Notes: generated by a model not told the origin, from the letters alone. DNA of 53,934 nt from Thermoproteota archaeon (GCA_030550615.1 JAUQPA010000005.1:1-53934), one strand, 5' to 3'. Counted from the stretch's first letter, positions 43,248-52,766 are shown. Translations and numbers: made by a program.

Positions 43248-43978
43248 TACCTATCTGTTTTAAGAACTTTATCCGGATAAACAACTATGCCTTTATCAGT
43301 TATTTCAAATATATGTCTTTTCATGCTGTGGCTTGTGCCCCTCATTTTCCAAATAACTAAACTTCTCACTAATTCTCCGCCGACTTCGTCGAGATCTAAC
43401 CTAATTATGCCATCTGCTGCGTGCTCAACACCAGGGCCTCCGAAACCTCTCTCTGTTACTGAGACCTGGGACACTAGGATACTCGTGGTACCCATTCCCG
43501 AGAGAACTTTCTTTAATTGAAGAACTATGCTCCTAGCCACTGAAGGCTTAGTTAAGTAGAGTGTAGATACGCTGTCAACAACTACTCTTTGAGCATTTAC
43601 TTCTCTTATGGCTGACCTGAGAACATCAATAAGTTCCTCAATGCTATCTGGATCTTTAACTACATATTTTTCTCTTTTTGCTGCCTCACCTATTCCCGCC
43701 GTAAATGCATCTACAATTGCAAATTTTCCTTCTTGTTCATATTGTTTAACATCCCATCCAAAATTCTTCATGTTGATTCTAACTTGAACTGGGTGTTCCT
43801 CTAGTACAACGTAGAGTCCTGGTTCCCCCATTTGTAATCCATTCCAAAGAAATTGCGCTGAAAATATGCTCTTACCTGTTCCCGGACCACCACTAAGTAA
43901 TACAACATTTCTCTTCGGTATTCCACCATTCAATATCTCGTCAAAGCCCGGAATACCTGTTTTTATTCTTTCAACCAT
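43244..43978 (-). CDS. KaiC-like RecA-superfamily ATPase, single domain
   Basis: A 244-residue KaiC-domain ATPase. [18 protein letters not shown] leads into Walker [15 protein letters not shown] (near 30). EEHP, a Walker B strand [12 protein letters not shown] (near 138) and [21 protein letters not shown] complete the fold. One RecA domain only, unlike the double-domain cyanobacterial KaiC. Archaeal relatives act in signal transduction, often with a near-KaiC HTH partner, which is nearby at 40250. ATG 43978 is used since GGTG lies 6 nt upstream. Confidence 0.92.
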   Translation of the reverse strand: MVERIKTGIPGFDEILNGGIPKRNVVLLSGGPGTGKSIFSAQFLWNGLQMGEPGLYVVLEEHPVQVRINMKNFGWDVKQYEQEGKFAIVDAFTAGIGEAAKREKYVVKDPDSIEELIDVLRSAIREVNAQRVVVDSVSTLYLTKPSVARSIVLQLKKVLSGMGTTSILVSQVSVTERGFGGPGVEHAADGIIRLDLDEVGGELVRSLVIWKMRGTSHSMKRHIFEITDKGIVVYPDKVLKTDRY

Positions 43979-44118
43979 GTAGAACACCTTGAGCTATAAA
44001 TACTGTGCTACATAATAATTATCTAATTAGACAAAACAAATATAACTGTTTACAGCTTCTGGTTTTTCACAGTTTTATTACCCTTTAAAATAGTTTTAAA
44101 GACTGAAAGCAACGGGGT

Positions 44119-46374
44119 ATGCCAATGTCGACTGGAATGAATCGAGCTGATAAATCAATTAAATTAAGGGTTGCGGAAGCTAGATCAAGAGATGTCGGCA
44201 GAAAAATTGCCAGAGTTGATCGAGAGACGATGAAGAAACTCGGTATAGAAGTAGGAGACTTTGTTGAAGTCATAGGCCCTAAAGGCAGGGAGGTATTGAA
44301 AATATGGCCTGCTTATCCTGAAGACGAGGGTCAAGGACTCATAAGAGTGGATGGAACAGTTAGAAAAACCATAGGTGTCTCCCCGGGTGATTACGTTACA
44401 ATTAGACCAATAAAAGTAGAACCTGCTACACGAATAATAGTTGCACCAGCTGAGAACATGCCTAGAATTAACGCTGATCCAGAGTACTTTGCTCAAATAA
44501 TCAAGAAATACCTGCAAGGAAACCCGGTTAAACGAGGAGACGTTATCGATATACCTTTCTATGGAATGTTATTAAGATTTGTAATTACAAGCGTTCAGCC
44601 ATCCGCGATTGTCTACGTAACCGATGACACAAACATTGAAGTTAGATTACAGCCAATTAGACCCGGAGTTGTAGGGGAAGGAGTTCCATTAGTAACATGG
44701 GAGGATATCGGCGATCTCGAGGAAGTAAAACAAAGAATACGGGAAATAGTTGAACTACCTCTTAAACACCCCGAGCTCTTCGAGCGACTTGGAATTGAGC
44801 CGCCTAAGGGTATACTATTGTTTGGTCCACCTGGAACAGGAAAAACACTACTAGCAAAAGCGTTGGCTAATGAAATTGGAGCATACTTCATAACCATTAA
44901 TGGACCGGAAATCATGAGTAAATTCTACGGTGAATCCGAGGAGAGACTTAGGAGGATATTCGAAGAAGCTCAGGCCAATGCTCCTGCTATAATATTTATC
45001 GATGAAATAGACAGTATTGCACCTAAAAGAGAGGAAGTCGTAGGAGAAGTGGAAAAAAGAGTTGTATCACAATTACTAACTCTCATGGATGGCCTCAAAG
45101 AACGCGGCAAAGTCATCGTTATTGGAGCTACTAATAGACCAGAAGCACTAGATCCAGCCCTGAGGAGGCCGGGAAGATTTGATAGGGAAATAGAAATACC
45201 GCCTCCTGATAGAAGAGCTAGAAGAGAAATACTAGCGGTGCATACGAGAAACATGCCCCTAGCTGATGACGTTGATCTAGATAAAATTGCTGAAATGACG
45301 CATGGTTATACCGGTGCAGATATAGCTGCCCTGGTTAAAGAAGCAGCAATGAATGCTCTTAGAAGATTCATCCAGAGAGAAAACATAGACCTGAACCAGC
45401 CAATACCAGCTGAGAAACTCGAGAAACTGAGAGTAACAATGGATGATTTCCTAGTTGCCATGAAATCCATTCAACCTTCCTTAATGAGAGAAGTTATCGT
45501 TGAAATACCTGAAGTACGCTGGAGTGATATCGGTGGACTAGATGATATTAAACAAGAACTAAGAGAAAGCATTGAGTGGCCAATGAAATATCCACATGTA
45601 TTTGAAAAAATGGGCGTTGAGCCGCCTAAGGGTATACTATTGTTTGGTCCACCTGGAACGGGAAAAACACTACTAGCAAAAGCTGTTGCTACGGAGAGTG
45701 GTGCAAACTTCATTGCGATCAGAGGCCCCGAAGTTCTCAGTAAATGGGTTGGCGAATCCGAGAAAGCAATACGTCAAATATTCAGAAGAGCAAGAATGGT
45801 TGCTCCCACTGTAGTGTTCTTCGATGAAATAGATAGTATTGCGGGCGTGAGGGGCAGTGATCCAAGCGGAGTAATTGACCGAATAGTAAATCAATTACTA
45901 ACCGAGCTCGATGGCATTCAGCCGTTACGTAGAGTTGTTGTTATAGCTGCAACAAATAGACCCGACTTGCTTGATCCCGCGTTACTAAGGCCTGGAAGAT
46001 TCGATAAATTAGTCTACGTTCCACCACCAGATTATTATGCACGGCTTGAGATATTCAAAGTACACACGAGGAAACTTCCTCTAGCCGAGGACGTTCGCTT
46101 AGAGGAGCTTGCTAGGAGAACCGAAGGCTATACAGGTGCAGATATTGCAGCTGTATGTAAAGAAGCAGCGATGCTAGCGCTCAGAGAGATATTTACATCG
46201 TCGGGGTCTTTGCAAGTTACTAAAATTGAAATGAGGCACTTCATTGATGCTCTAAATAAGATCCCACCTAGCTTAAGCAAAGCTGATGTTGAAATGTATG
46301 ATAGATTAGCCAAAGAACTTAAACGAGTTAGCACTAGCGGCGGATTCAGGAGAATACAGTTACCGTATGCATAA
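44119..46374 (+). CDS. cdc48: Cdc48/VAT-type AAA ATPase
   Basis: The hexameric double-ring unfoldase (archaeal p97/VAT) that extracts and unfolds substrates, often for the proteasome. The N-domain (1-195) contains the double-psi barrel ([19 protein letters not shown]) and the second subdomain. D1 has [14 protein letters not shown] (near 237), [13 protein letters not shown] and [13 protein letters not shown]2 has [30 protein letters not shown] and [15 protein letters not shown]. 751 residues. ATG 44119 or 44125; TTTTAAAG at about 44094-44101 suggests a very short leader. The two Walker A regions are almost identical at DNA level. Confidence 0.97.
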   Translation: MPMSTGMNRADKSIKLRVAEARSRDVGRKIARVDRETMKKLGIEVGDFVEVIGPKGREVLKIWPAYPEDEGQGLIRVDGTVRKTIGVSPGDYVTIRPIKVEPATRIIVAPAENMPRINADPEYFAQIIKKYLQGNPVKRGDVIDIPFYGMLLRFVITSVQPSAIVYVTDDTNIEVRLQPIRPGVVGEGVPLVTWEDIGDLEEVKQRIREIVELPLKHPELFERLGIEPPKGILLFGPPGTGKTLLAKALANEIGAYFITINGPEIMSKFYGESEERLRRIFEEAQANAPAIIFIDEIDSIAPKREEVVGEVEKRVVSQLLTLMDGLKERGKVIVIGATNRPEALDPALRRPGRFDREIEIPPPDRRARREILAVHTRNMPLADDVDLDKIAEMTHGYTGADIAALVKEAAMNALRRFIQRENIDLNQPIPAEKLEKLRVTMDDFLVAMKSIQPSLMREVIVEIPEVRWSDIGGLDDIKQELRESIEWPMKYPHVFEKMGVEPPKGILLFGPPGTGKTLLAKAVATESGANFIAIRGPEVLSKWVGESEKAIRQIFRRARMVAPTVVFFDEIDSIAGVRGSDPSGVIDRIVNQLLTELDGIQPLRRVVVIAATNRPDLLDPALLRPGRFDKLVYVPPPDYYARLEIFKVHTRKLPLAEDVRLEELARRTEGYTGADIAAVCKEAAMLALREIFTSSGSLQVTKIEMRHFIDALNKIPPSLSKADVEMYDRLAKELKRVSTSGGFRRIQLPYA
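44795..44861 (+). repeat. Intragenic direct repeat, copy 1 (cdc48 D1 Walker A region)
   Basis: 67 bp matching 45617-45683 at 66 of 67 positions; the single difference is A at 44838 versus G at 45660. It spans the codons for [22 protein letters not shown]. Nearly all third-codon positions agree, which protein conservation alone does not require. Confidence 0.85.
45617..45683 (+). repeat. Intragenic direct repeat, copy 2 (cdc48 D2 Walker A region)
   Basis: Second copy of the 67-bp repeat, 822 bp downstream of the first and in the same reading frame (822 is divisible by 3). Flanking D1 and D2 DNA diverges quickly on both sides, so the identity is local. Confidence 0.85.
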
Positions 46375-46423
46375 ATCAAGAGCATTAGCAACTTGAATAT
46401 TAGTAGTGAATGGTGCTGATTAT

Positions 46424-48874
46424 TTGATTAATTCAAATGAAATAGTAATACCTAGTTCATTTAAGCGTTTTTTGCGAGATCTCGGCAAGGTATCCGAGAT
46501 TTTAATTAAAGGCCGAATAAGGGCTTTAATAGTTATTTCAGGTTCGGATCCAACGAAACTAGGTGTTCTTGCAGCGAGAACTATTGAGTACTATGTTTCA
46601 AAGTGGTTTAAGCAAACTAGGGAAAAAGAACTCAAGGGACTCTACGTTTTTCACGATGAATTCCCCGATGCAGTTAAAATGAAAGAAATATTTGAAAATA
46701 AGGTTTCAAAAATAACCAAGAAAATAGATTTCGAGTTCGCTGTATATGAGAAAAGTGAAAGATACTTAGGTATAACAATTCAGATACTAGTAATGGACTT
46801 AACTAAGGATCTAAAGCCAAATGATGTTGGAAGATTAGTTGGAATAGTTGAAGGAGGAGGCATAATATTATTCCTAACGCCAACGTGGAACACGTGGGAC
46901 ACCTTCAAAACAATATTCAAAGAAACTTTAACTGTTCCACAGTTCCCTGAACCCAGACATATATTCATAACGTGGATTAAAAAGAAGCTTTTAATGCATG
47001 ATGGAATAGGTATATATGATGCTGATAACGATAAAATCATAAAGAAACTTGCAATCAAAAGAGAAATAAAAGAGTATGTGAAAAGCGTTTCTATTCCAAA
47101 GGAGAGAGTATTTCCCTCGGAAGTATATGAACATGCTCTAACAATGGACCAGGTCAATGTAATTAAAATGCTGGAGTATTTCTACGAGAAACCAGAAAAA
47201 GGCAAGAAGAAAGTACTTGTATTAACAGCTGATAGAGGACGTGGAAAAAGCTGCGCAATAGGAATAGGTTTAGTGGGATTACTACATTTATTTCGTAAAA
47301 TAAAACCGAAGTTTAGAGCATTAATTACATCGCCATCTCCCAGCAATATTCAATCACTTATGAGTTTAGCAATAAGTGTTTTAGACAGCTTACACTACAA
47401 GTACGATGTTGTAAAAAAAGGTGGCAATATCATCGAGATTCGTGGAGATAAATTTAGCATAGAGTACTGGGAACCCATTGTAATACCTAAAATTAAAGGA
47501 GACATAGTTGTGGTTGATGAGGCTGCTGGAATACATGTTCCACTTCTTTACAAAATCCTAGAAGTTCACAATAGATTAGTATTCTCCTCCACAATCCATG
47601 GATATGAAGGTGCTGGTAGAGGCTTCTCTGTTAGATTTCTAAAGAAGTTGAAAACTATGGAGAACATTGAATTGTATCAATATGAAATGACCGAGCCGAT
47701 AAGATACAATTACAACGACCCAGTAGAAGAATGGCAGTTCAAAGCGCTACTTCTAGATGCAGAACCCGCTGAGCTTGATGAAAAAGATCTCGAGGATATC
47801 GAAAATAAGAGGCTATTATACGTTAAGTATGATCCCAAGGAGCTATTCGAGAAAGAGGATGAGCTAAGGCAGTTGTTCGGTATATATGTACTTGCCCACT
47901 ACAGGAATGAACCAGATGACTTAGGTATGTTAGCGGATGCACCACACCATGTAATAAGAGCAGTTAAAACTTCAACAGGTAAAATAGTGTGTGCAATACA
48001 AATAGCACAGGAAGGCCCCATAGAGTCAAATATGGTAGATGAGTTATTAAAAGGAGGTAAAATACCAGGTAATATCATACCAGATAGGTTTCTTAAGCAC
48101 ACAAGGCTCGTGGAGTTCGCTTCCACGGTAGGGTGGCGTATAGTTAGAATAGCTACGCATCCAGCTGTTCAAGGCAAGGGCATTGGGAGCTGGGCTATAG
48201 AGAGGATATTCGAGGAGGTGAAAGAGAGGGGCCTTGATTGGCTTGGATCAGGATTCGGTGTGACCGATGAATTGCTTCGTTTTTGGATTAAGAACAATTT
48301 CAGTGTTATTCATATAAGTCCAGATAGAAATCCGGTTAGCGGAGAATACACTGTTCTGGTTTTAAAGCCAGCAAATGAGAAAAGCTCCAAGCTCGTGGAA
48401 GTAGCTCAAATGGAGTTTAAAATGAAATTAATAAACAGTCTTCCAATAAACTATAGGGAACTAGAGCCGGAGGTTGTTTATCTGATGTTGGATGATAAAC
48501 CCTACGTATACAGCGATAAACCCGTAAACTACTTTTCATCAATTGCGTTGGACAGACTGTGGACTTATTGTAAAGGACCAATGACTTTTGAAGCAGCGGC
48601 AGATCTAATGTATATTATCGGCAGGATGTATTGGTTAACTAAAAAAGATGCTAGACCTAAATTAAATAGAATGCAGGAAATGCTTTTGATCACCAAAGCT
48701 CTTCAAGGTCTTACGTGGGATGAAGCTTCAGAGATCCTAAAGAAACCGGTGAAAACACTGCAGGAGAGTGGACATGAGATCGCATGTATATATTTCGAAT
48801 ATTTAACTGGAATCAAACCCGATGAATACAATCCAGGAGTAAACATAGCTACGTATAAAACAGGGTTCGCATAA
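46424..48874 (+). CDS. tmcA: tRNA/rRNA cytidine acetyltransferase TmcA
   Basis: Uses ATP and acetyl-CoA to form N4-acetylcytidine in tRNA and, in hyperthermophilic archaea, widely in rRNA. The N-terminal domain (1-200) precedes a helicase-like ATPase with Walker A VLTADRGRGKSCAIG (near 272), GDIVVVDEAAGIHVP (Walker B) and a GNAT domain containing IATHPAVQGKGIGSWAI (near 585). A C-terminal helical tRNA-binding region follows. TTG 46424 has GGTG 8 nt upstream; GTG 46406 is in frame and would add six residues but has no Shine-Dalgarno. Directly downstream of cdc48. Confidence 0.95.
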   Translation: MINSNEIVIPSSFKRFLRDLGKVSEILIKGRIRALIVISGSDPTKLGVLAARTIEYYVSKWFKQTREKELKGLYVFHDEFPDAVKMKEIFENKVSKITKKIDFEFAVYEKSERYLGITIQILVMDLTKDLKPNDVGRLVGIVEGGGIILFLTPTWNTWDTFKTIFKETLTVPQFPEPRHIFITWIKKKLLMHDGIGIYDADNDKIIKKLAIKREIKEYVKSVSIPKERVFPSEVYEHALTMDQVNVIKMLEYFYEKPEKGKKKVLVLTADRGRGKSCAIGIGLVGLLHLFRKIKPKFRALITSPSPSNIQSLMSLAISVLDSLHYKYDVVKKGGNIIEIRGDKFSIEYWEPIVIPKIKGDIVVVDEAAGIHVPLLYKILEVHNRLVFSSTIHGYEGAGRGFSVRFLKKLKTMENIELYQYEMTEPIRYNYNDPVEEWQFKALLLDAEPAELDEKDLEDIENKRLLYVKYDPKELFEKEDELRQLFGIYVLAHYRNEPDDLGMLADAPHHVIRAVKTSTGKIVCAIQIAQEGPIESNMVDELLKGGKIPGNIIPDRFLKHTRLVEFASTVGWRIVRIATHPAVQGKGIGSWAIERIFEEVKERGLDWLGSGFGVTDELLRFWIKNNFSVIHISPDRNPVSGEYTVLVLKPANEKSSKLVEVAQMEFKMKLINSLPINYRELEPEVVYLMLDDKPYVYSDKPVNYFSSIALDRLWTYCKGPMTFEAAADLMYIIGRMYWLTKKDARPKLNRMQEMLLITKALQGLTWDEASEILKKPVKTLQESGHEIACIYFEYLTGIKPDEYNPGVNIATYKTGFA

Positions 48875-48909
48875 TAAGGTAAACTGCTTCTAGCTTGAAA
48901 GGGTTCCAA

Positions 48910-49980
48910 ATGACAATAATCCTCAGAACTAATCCTCTTGAACCGGATCTTGAAGTAATAAAACAAGCAGCTAAAATCCTACTAGAAGGCGGCGTAGTTG
49001 CTTTTCCCACTGAAACGGTTTATGGTTTAGGAGCATTGGTGTTTAATGAAAAAGCAGTTAGCAAAGTGTTCTGGGCTAAGAAAAGGCCTCCTGACAATCC
49101 ATTAATTATTCACATATCGAGTATTTCTATGCTCGATGAAGTTGCCGTTGACATTCCAGAAGAAGCATATAGACTAATACGGGTTTTATGGCCTGGACCA
49201 TTGACTTTGATCTTGCGAAGACACCCCCAAGTTCCTAAACTAGTTACCGGCGGTTTGGATACCGTAGCCGTTAGAATGCCAGCACACCCCGTGGCAATTA
49301 GCTTAATTAAAGAACTGGGGATCCCCATAGCAGCTCCTAGTGCCAATATTGCTGGCAGACCGAGTCCAACTACGGCCGAACATGTGATTAGAGATCTACA
49401 GGGGAGAATAGATGCTGTGATTGATGCCGGCGAGACAATCTACGGTGTTGAGTCAACAATAATAGATATCTTGTCAAAACCCCCTGTTTTAATGAGGCCA
49501 GGTGCTTATCCTGTTGAAGAAATAGAGAAGATCCTAGGCACGAAAATAGAAATCCCGGATTTTGCTAGAGGTTTAACAGAGGCAAATACAGCACTAGCTC
49601 CTGGGGTAAAATACCGCCATTATTCACCTGAAACACCTTTAATTCTCGTGGAATCCTCATCGAGCGATCTATCGAAGATCATAAACGCTGTGAAAGAACT
49701 ATCGATGAAATACGCTGAGAATGAAAATAAAAAAGTATGCATAGTTGCATCAAGTGAAACCATAAGTATGTATGAATTCATGTCGATGAAAATACACGTC
49801 TTGAACATCGGCTCTAGAAACAACTTATTTGAAATAGCGAGAAACCTCTTTAGAACACTTAGGAGTTTAGATGAATTGAGTTGCGATATTGCAATAATAG
49901 AAGGTGTCGAAGAGAAAGGACTTGGATTAACCATTATGAATAGATTGAGAAAAGCGGCTAAATTAAAGATCCGGGTTTAA
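48910..49980 (+). CDS. sua5: L-threonylcarbamoyladenylate synthase (Sua5)
   Basis: Makes threonylcarbamoyl-AMP from threonine, bicarbonate and ATP, the first step of t6A37 formation in ANN-decoding tRNAs. The YrdC domain (1-200) shows GGVVAFPTETVYGLGA (near 26), KKRPPDNPLIIH, WPGPLTLIL, VAVRMPAHPVAISLI and AAPSANIAGRPSPTTAEHV. PGVKYRHYSPETPL (near 225) opens the C-terminal Sua5 domain. 356 residues from ATG 48910; TTG 48895 is an alternative. Confidence 0.95.
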   Translation: MTIILRTNPLEPDLEVIKQAAKILLEGGVVAFPTETVYGLGALVFNEKAVSKVFWAKKRPPDNPLIIHISSISMLDEVAVDIPEEAYRLIRVLWPGPLTLILRRHPQVPKLVTGGLDTVAVRMPAHPVAISLIKELGIPIAAPSANIAGRPSPTTAEHVIRDLQGRIDAVIDAGETIYGVESTIIDILSKPPVLMRPGAYPVEEIEKILGTKIEIPDFARGLTEANTALAPGVKYRHYSPETPLILVESSSSDLSKIINAVKELSMKYAENENKKVCIVASSETISMYEFMSMKIHVLNIGSRNNLFEIARNLFRTLRSLDELSCDIAIIEGVEEKGLGLTIMNRLRKAAKLKIRV

Positions 49981-49994
49981 AGAAATGCCGAACT

Positions 49995-50291
49995 CTACTG
50001 AGATCTTGAAATATAAGTTACTTTGATCGAATAATTAACTAAATACTTCGTAAATAGCTCTTTTACACACGATAGTACAATTTTGTTTGATTCCTCGCTC
50101 CCATATAGTCTCAGAACTGCTTCGTTAAAACCAGGATATATGTGTAAACTCGCTACAAATTCCCCATTATACATAATTCTAATACTATAGGAGTGCCTTT
50201 CAGCCCATAGTCCTCTTTTCCTTAACTCATCTACTATACTATTCAATACTTTAACACTTATACCGATAGGGAGCATGGCTGATCCCAGCAC
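49995..50291 (-). CDS. Small alpha/beta protein, unknown
   Basis: A 98-residue soluble protein: an amphipathic helix (ISVKVLNSIVDELRKRGLWA), three strands (HSYSIRIMYNGEFVASLHIYPGF, AVLRLYGSE), then a helix and terminal strand (KVTYISRSQ). No family recognised. GTG 50291 or ATG 50276 may be the start; the latter begins at MLPIGISV. It converges with sua5 and is divergent from ubiX, about 100 nt away. Confidence 0.6.
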   Translation of the reverse strand: MLGSAMLPIGISVKVLNSIVDELRKRGLWAERHSYSIRIMYNGEFVASLHIYPGFNEAVLRLYGSEESNKIVLSCVKELFTKYLVNYSIKVTYISRSQ

Positions 50292-50365
50292 TCCATGTAC
50301 TCAGTTTTCTTAATTTATAAACAGATATAGCATAAATTATAACTATGTTTATTACGGGAACATAC

Positions 50366-50422
50366 ACCTAGGGATGATAAAGCTCTAAAGGACTGAAATA
50401 TGATGAACCCGCGCAGGGATGA
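50366..50422 (+). ncRNA. Possible C/D-box sRNA overlapping the 5' end of the UbiX-like gene
   Basis: C-like GGGATGA or GATGATA (50371-50379), D' CTGA (50393-50396), 3 nt, perfect C' ATGATGA (50400-50406), a 12-nt interval, then ATGA (50419-50422) in place of CTGA. The box spacing is right, but the C' box is also the ATG-ATG start of the downstream gene, so coincidence is a real possibility. A TATA-like AATTATAAC near 50334-50342 could serve either transcript. Confidence 0.25.
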
Positions 50423-51017
50423 CCATGATTCTCTACTAATAGTTGCTTTAACTGGTGCGAGCGGTATATCATATGGATTACGGTTATTGAAATACACCAA
50501 TGTGATTAGAAGAAAGTATGATCTTATATACGTTGTTTATACAGAAAATGCCACGAGAGTAGCTAGTGTCGAAGAGAAAATCGATTTGCGAAATTATTTA
50601 TTATCGTGTGAAGTAGATAAGGTATACTCAGAGAACGATCTAGACGCTCCTATTGCAAGTTCCAGTAGATTAATTAGCTCAGATATGGTCATCATACCTG
50701 CTTCTCTGAACACTATTGCTAAAATAGCTAATGGAATACAAGACAACCTTGTAACCAGAGCAGCTTGCAACATACTTCGTTTAAGGAGAAAACTAATTAT
50801 TGTACCCAGGGAAACCCCCCTATCCACAATTGACCTAAGGAACCTTCTCAAATTATCAATTGCTGGAGCAATTATTCTTCCAGCTTCACCTGCTCTATAC
50901 CCCAGGCCAAGAACCATAGATGACATAGTTGATTTCATCGTAGGAAAAGTCCTAGATGTGTTGAATATAGATCACAACATTTATCTCAGATGGGGCACTA
51001 GCTCTACCGATGTATAG
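50400..51017 (+). CDS. ubiX: Flavin prenyltransferase, UbiX family
   Basis: Prenylates FMN to the cofactor used by UbiD-type decarboxylases. The FMN site starts with IVALTGASGISYGLRLLKY (residues 13-31); then DAPIASSSRLISSDMVIIPASLNTIAKIANGIQDNLVTRAA (near 82-122), LRRKLIIVPRETPLSTIDLRN, and ILPASPALYPRPRTIDDIVDFIVGKVLD. 205 residues is normal. Two adjacent ATG codons, 50400 and 50403. No UbiD gene is in the window, so the partner must lie elsewhere. Confidence 0.93.
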   Translation: MMNPRRDDHDSLLIVALTGASGISYGLRLLKYTNVIRRKYDLIYVVYTENATRVASVEEKIDLRNYLLSCEVDKVYSENDLDAPIASSSRLISSDMVIIPASLNTIAKIANGIQDNLVTRAACNILRLRRKLIIVPRETPLSTIDLRNLLKLSIAGAIILPASPALYPRPRTIDDIVDFIVGKVLDVLNIDHNIYLRWGTSSTDV

Positions 51018-51086
51018 CAACAAAAATATATTAGGACACAGACATAAGTTATGTAGGAAAATTCAAGGACGAAAAGGTGCCTTCTA

Positions 51087-51494
51087 ATGAAAAACGCCGA
51101 TAGCGAGGGCTATAGAAGTCGTCCTCTCCATCAGCCTTATAAACCACATAGACCAATACACCGCGAAGAAGCTGAAAAAGAAAGAAGAGTTTCTCCTCAA
51201 CCAATTGGCGAGAAATGTAATCCGCTATGCCCATTATTTACATGTACTAGAAACGCATTATTCGTAATAAATAAACCAATTAAAGGAAGAGTACTTAAAG
51301 TCGCTCAATGTAGATTAACTGGTGGCGATTGTATTAGTGGAGAATGTCAATACGCCTCATGTAGGTTAAATAGCCTCCTACCGGATGGTAAATGTGCCAA
51401 AGCTCTAGAGAAAAAGTTCTCCAGGCCATCCGATGACGAGATATTTAAGGAAATGATGAAGGTAGAAGAATACGATATAAGCGACTTCAAGTAA
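51087..51494 (+). CDS. Cysteine-rich protein, unknown
   Basis: A 135-residue protein: a basic, His/Pro/Arg-rich, probably disordered N-terminus (1-40), then eight cysteines in 65 residues: CNPLCPLFTC, QC, DCISGEC, SC, KC. The arrangement could hold two zinc ions or an Fe-S cluster. The tail is acidic/helical. No family name known to me. GGTG lies 7 nt before the ATG. It follows ubiX by 70 nt on the same strand. RNA binding is possible from the basic N-terminus, but unproved. Confidence 0.72.
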   Translation: MKNADSEGYRSRPLHQPYKPHRPIHREEAEKERRVSPQPIGEKCNPLCPLFTCTRNALFVINKPIKGRVLKVAQCRLTGGDCISGECQYASCRLNSLLPDGKCAKALEKKFSRPSDDEIFKEMMKVEEYDISDFK

Positions 51495-51503
51495 CAAGAT
51501 ATG

Positions 51504-52010
51504 TTATGGTTTCCACCAGTTTAATACAAGGTACTTAACTTCCTTGTCTTCTTTAACAATAGCTATTACAAGTTTCTTTTTAACGGAGTGCAATAGTCTA
51601 CCTGCCCTCACTAATTCTATAGGGTCAATTGTTTCTTCGCCGGTGTAAACCAATACACCAAAAGGAGCATGATCTATCCCTGGGCCATGTCTATATACTA
51701 GGTAATCGCAACCAAATTTTAATCCTCGTCTAACTACGAATCCTCTCTTCTTCAAATCAACATAAACTCTGTAGAGAGCTGGGAATTTGTTTACTCTAGA
51801 CTCACCTATTTTAAATAGTTCTTTCCAGTCAAGTACCTGCCCGTTCTCTATTATGCTAATAGCTTCTTTTTCGGCAAGATAAGTTGCCTCTATTATGGAA
51901 AGCTCTAGGGGGGATTTGATGCCTCTGCTTCGCGGTTTGTTTACTCCAAGGAAAGTCCCGTGATATCCATTCCAATATAAGTTGTTTCCGCATTCGTAAT
52001 CAAATACCAC
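51504..52010 (-). CDS. endA: tRNA-splicing endonuclease EndA (N-terminus unresolved)
   Basis: Cleaves the bulge-helix-bulge at intron borders in pre-tRNA. The catalytic domain is intact: YRVYVDLKKRGFVVRRGLKFG, then the catalytic Tyr and His in DYLVYRHGPGIDHAPF and the Lys in HSVKKKLVIAIV. The first standard in-frame start is GTG 52010, but conserved-looking codons continue upstream (CYGFLLGSRVV, to about 52045), matching the usual EndA opening. No ATG, GTG or TTG precedes them in frame. ATG 52039-52041 lies one base out of frame and would join after one fewer T in the T5 run at 52027-52031. Crenarchaeal EndA often works with a second subunit, not seen here. Confidence 0.85.
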   Translation of the reverse strand: MVFDYECGNNLYWNGYHGTFLGVNKPRSRGIKSPLELSIIEATYLAEKEAISIIENGQVLDWKELFKIGESRVNKFPALYRVYVDLKKRGFVVRRGLKFGCDYLVYRHGPGIDHAPFGVLVYTGEETIDPIELVRAGRLLHSVKKKLVIAIVKEDKEVKYLVLNWWKP

Positions 52011-52057
52011 TACTCTGCTTCCCAGTAAAAACCCATAGCATTGTTTAATTGAACTTT

Positions 52058-52738
52058 CTACGTTGTTGATCTTGCCATCGCCAGATATCGTATTTCCTCA
52101 CCAATGTTCTTTAGGAAATCGCTTGTTTCTTCTAGATGCTCAAATATGTCTTTGAGTATTAGTAGTGCTGTTATGTACCCGGAGTACCTTGCATATATTT
52201 CGAACAAGCTTTTTCTATAAATTGTATCTATTTCCTCCTCTACTTCGAAAATATTATTTACATTTTCCAATACTGCTTTGGGTGATAGTCTAATCCGCAT
52301 AATTGCGTTTTCAAGCTCCTGTATCTGTTTCTTCTCTAGCTCAATTACTTTTATAAAAGTATCCAATACGTCTTTATCTAGTAATAACTTATTCTCGTGC
52401 GCTAAGAATACGCGGTACGCCACTCCATCTATTTGCTGAAGAACCCTGTCTAAGGTTCTAATCATATTTATATAGCTAGATGAGTAAAATACGACCTCAC
52501 TACTCTTCACGAGATACTCCATGACTAGTACTACTAGTTCTTCGCCTTTATTTTTAATGTTTCTTACTCTTTCATATATTTTTCCCAGCTCTCCCGTTAA
52601 TTTTCCTTCTTGGTAAGCTTTCAGCATTGTAGCTAGTTCGTTTACCTCGTCTCTCACGATTCTACACATATTCACAATGTACTCTGCCGCTGTCATTTCC
52701 ACGAGAGATTCTCGTCTTTCTTCCATCATTTCAACCAC
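52058..52738 (-). CDS. DUF47/PhoU-like phosphate-transport regulator family protein
   Basis: A 226-residue all-helical protein of the DUF47 (PhoU-related) family, which often accompanies Pit-type phosphate transporters. The helices carry acidic E/D-x3-D/E repeats (EVEEEIDTIYRKSLFEIY, FEHLEETSDFLKNIGEEI) that bind metal clusters in PhoU relatives. No transporter gene adjoins it here. GTG 52738 or the ATG pair at 52729/52726 may be the start. Divergent from the radical SAM gene, with endA 16-48 nt downstream on the same strand. Confidence 0.8.
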   Translation of the reverse strand: MVEMMEERRESLVEMTAAEYIVNMCRIVRDEVNELATMLKAYQEGKLTGELGKIYERVRNIKNKGEELVVLVMEYLVKSSEVVFYSSSYINMIRTLDRVLQQIDGVAYRVFLAHENKLLLDKDVLDTFIKVIELEKKQIQELENAIMRIRLSPKAVLENVNNIFEVEEEIDTIYRKSLFEIYARYSGYITALLILKDIFEHLEETSDFLKNIGEEIRYLAMARSTT

Positions 52739-52766
52739 TCTTACTCATAATTAATCACCTAAGAGG

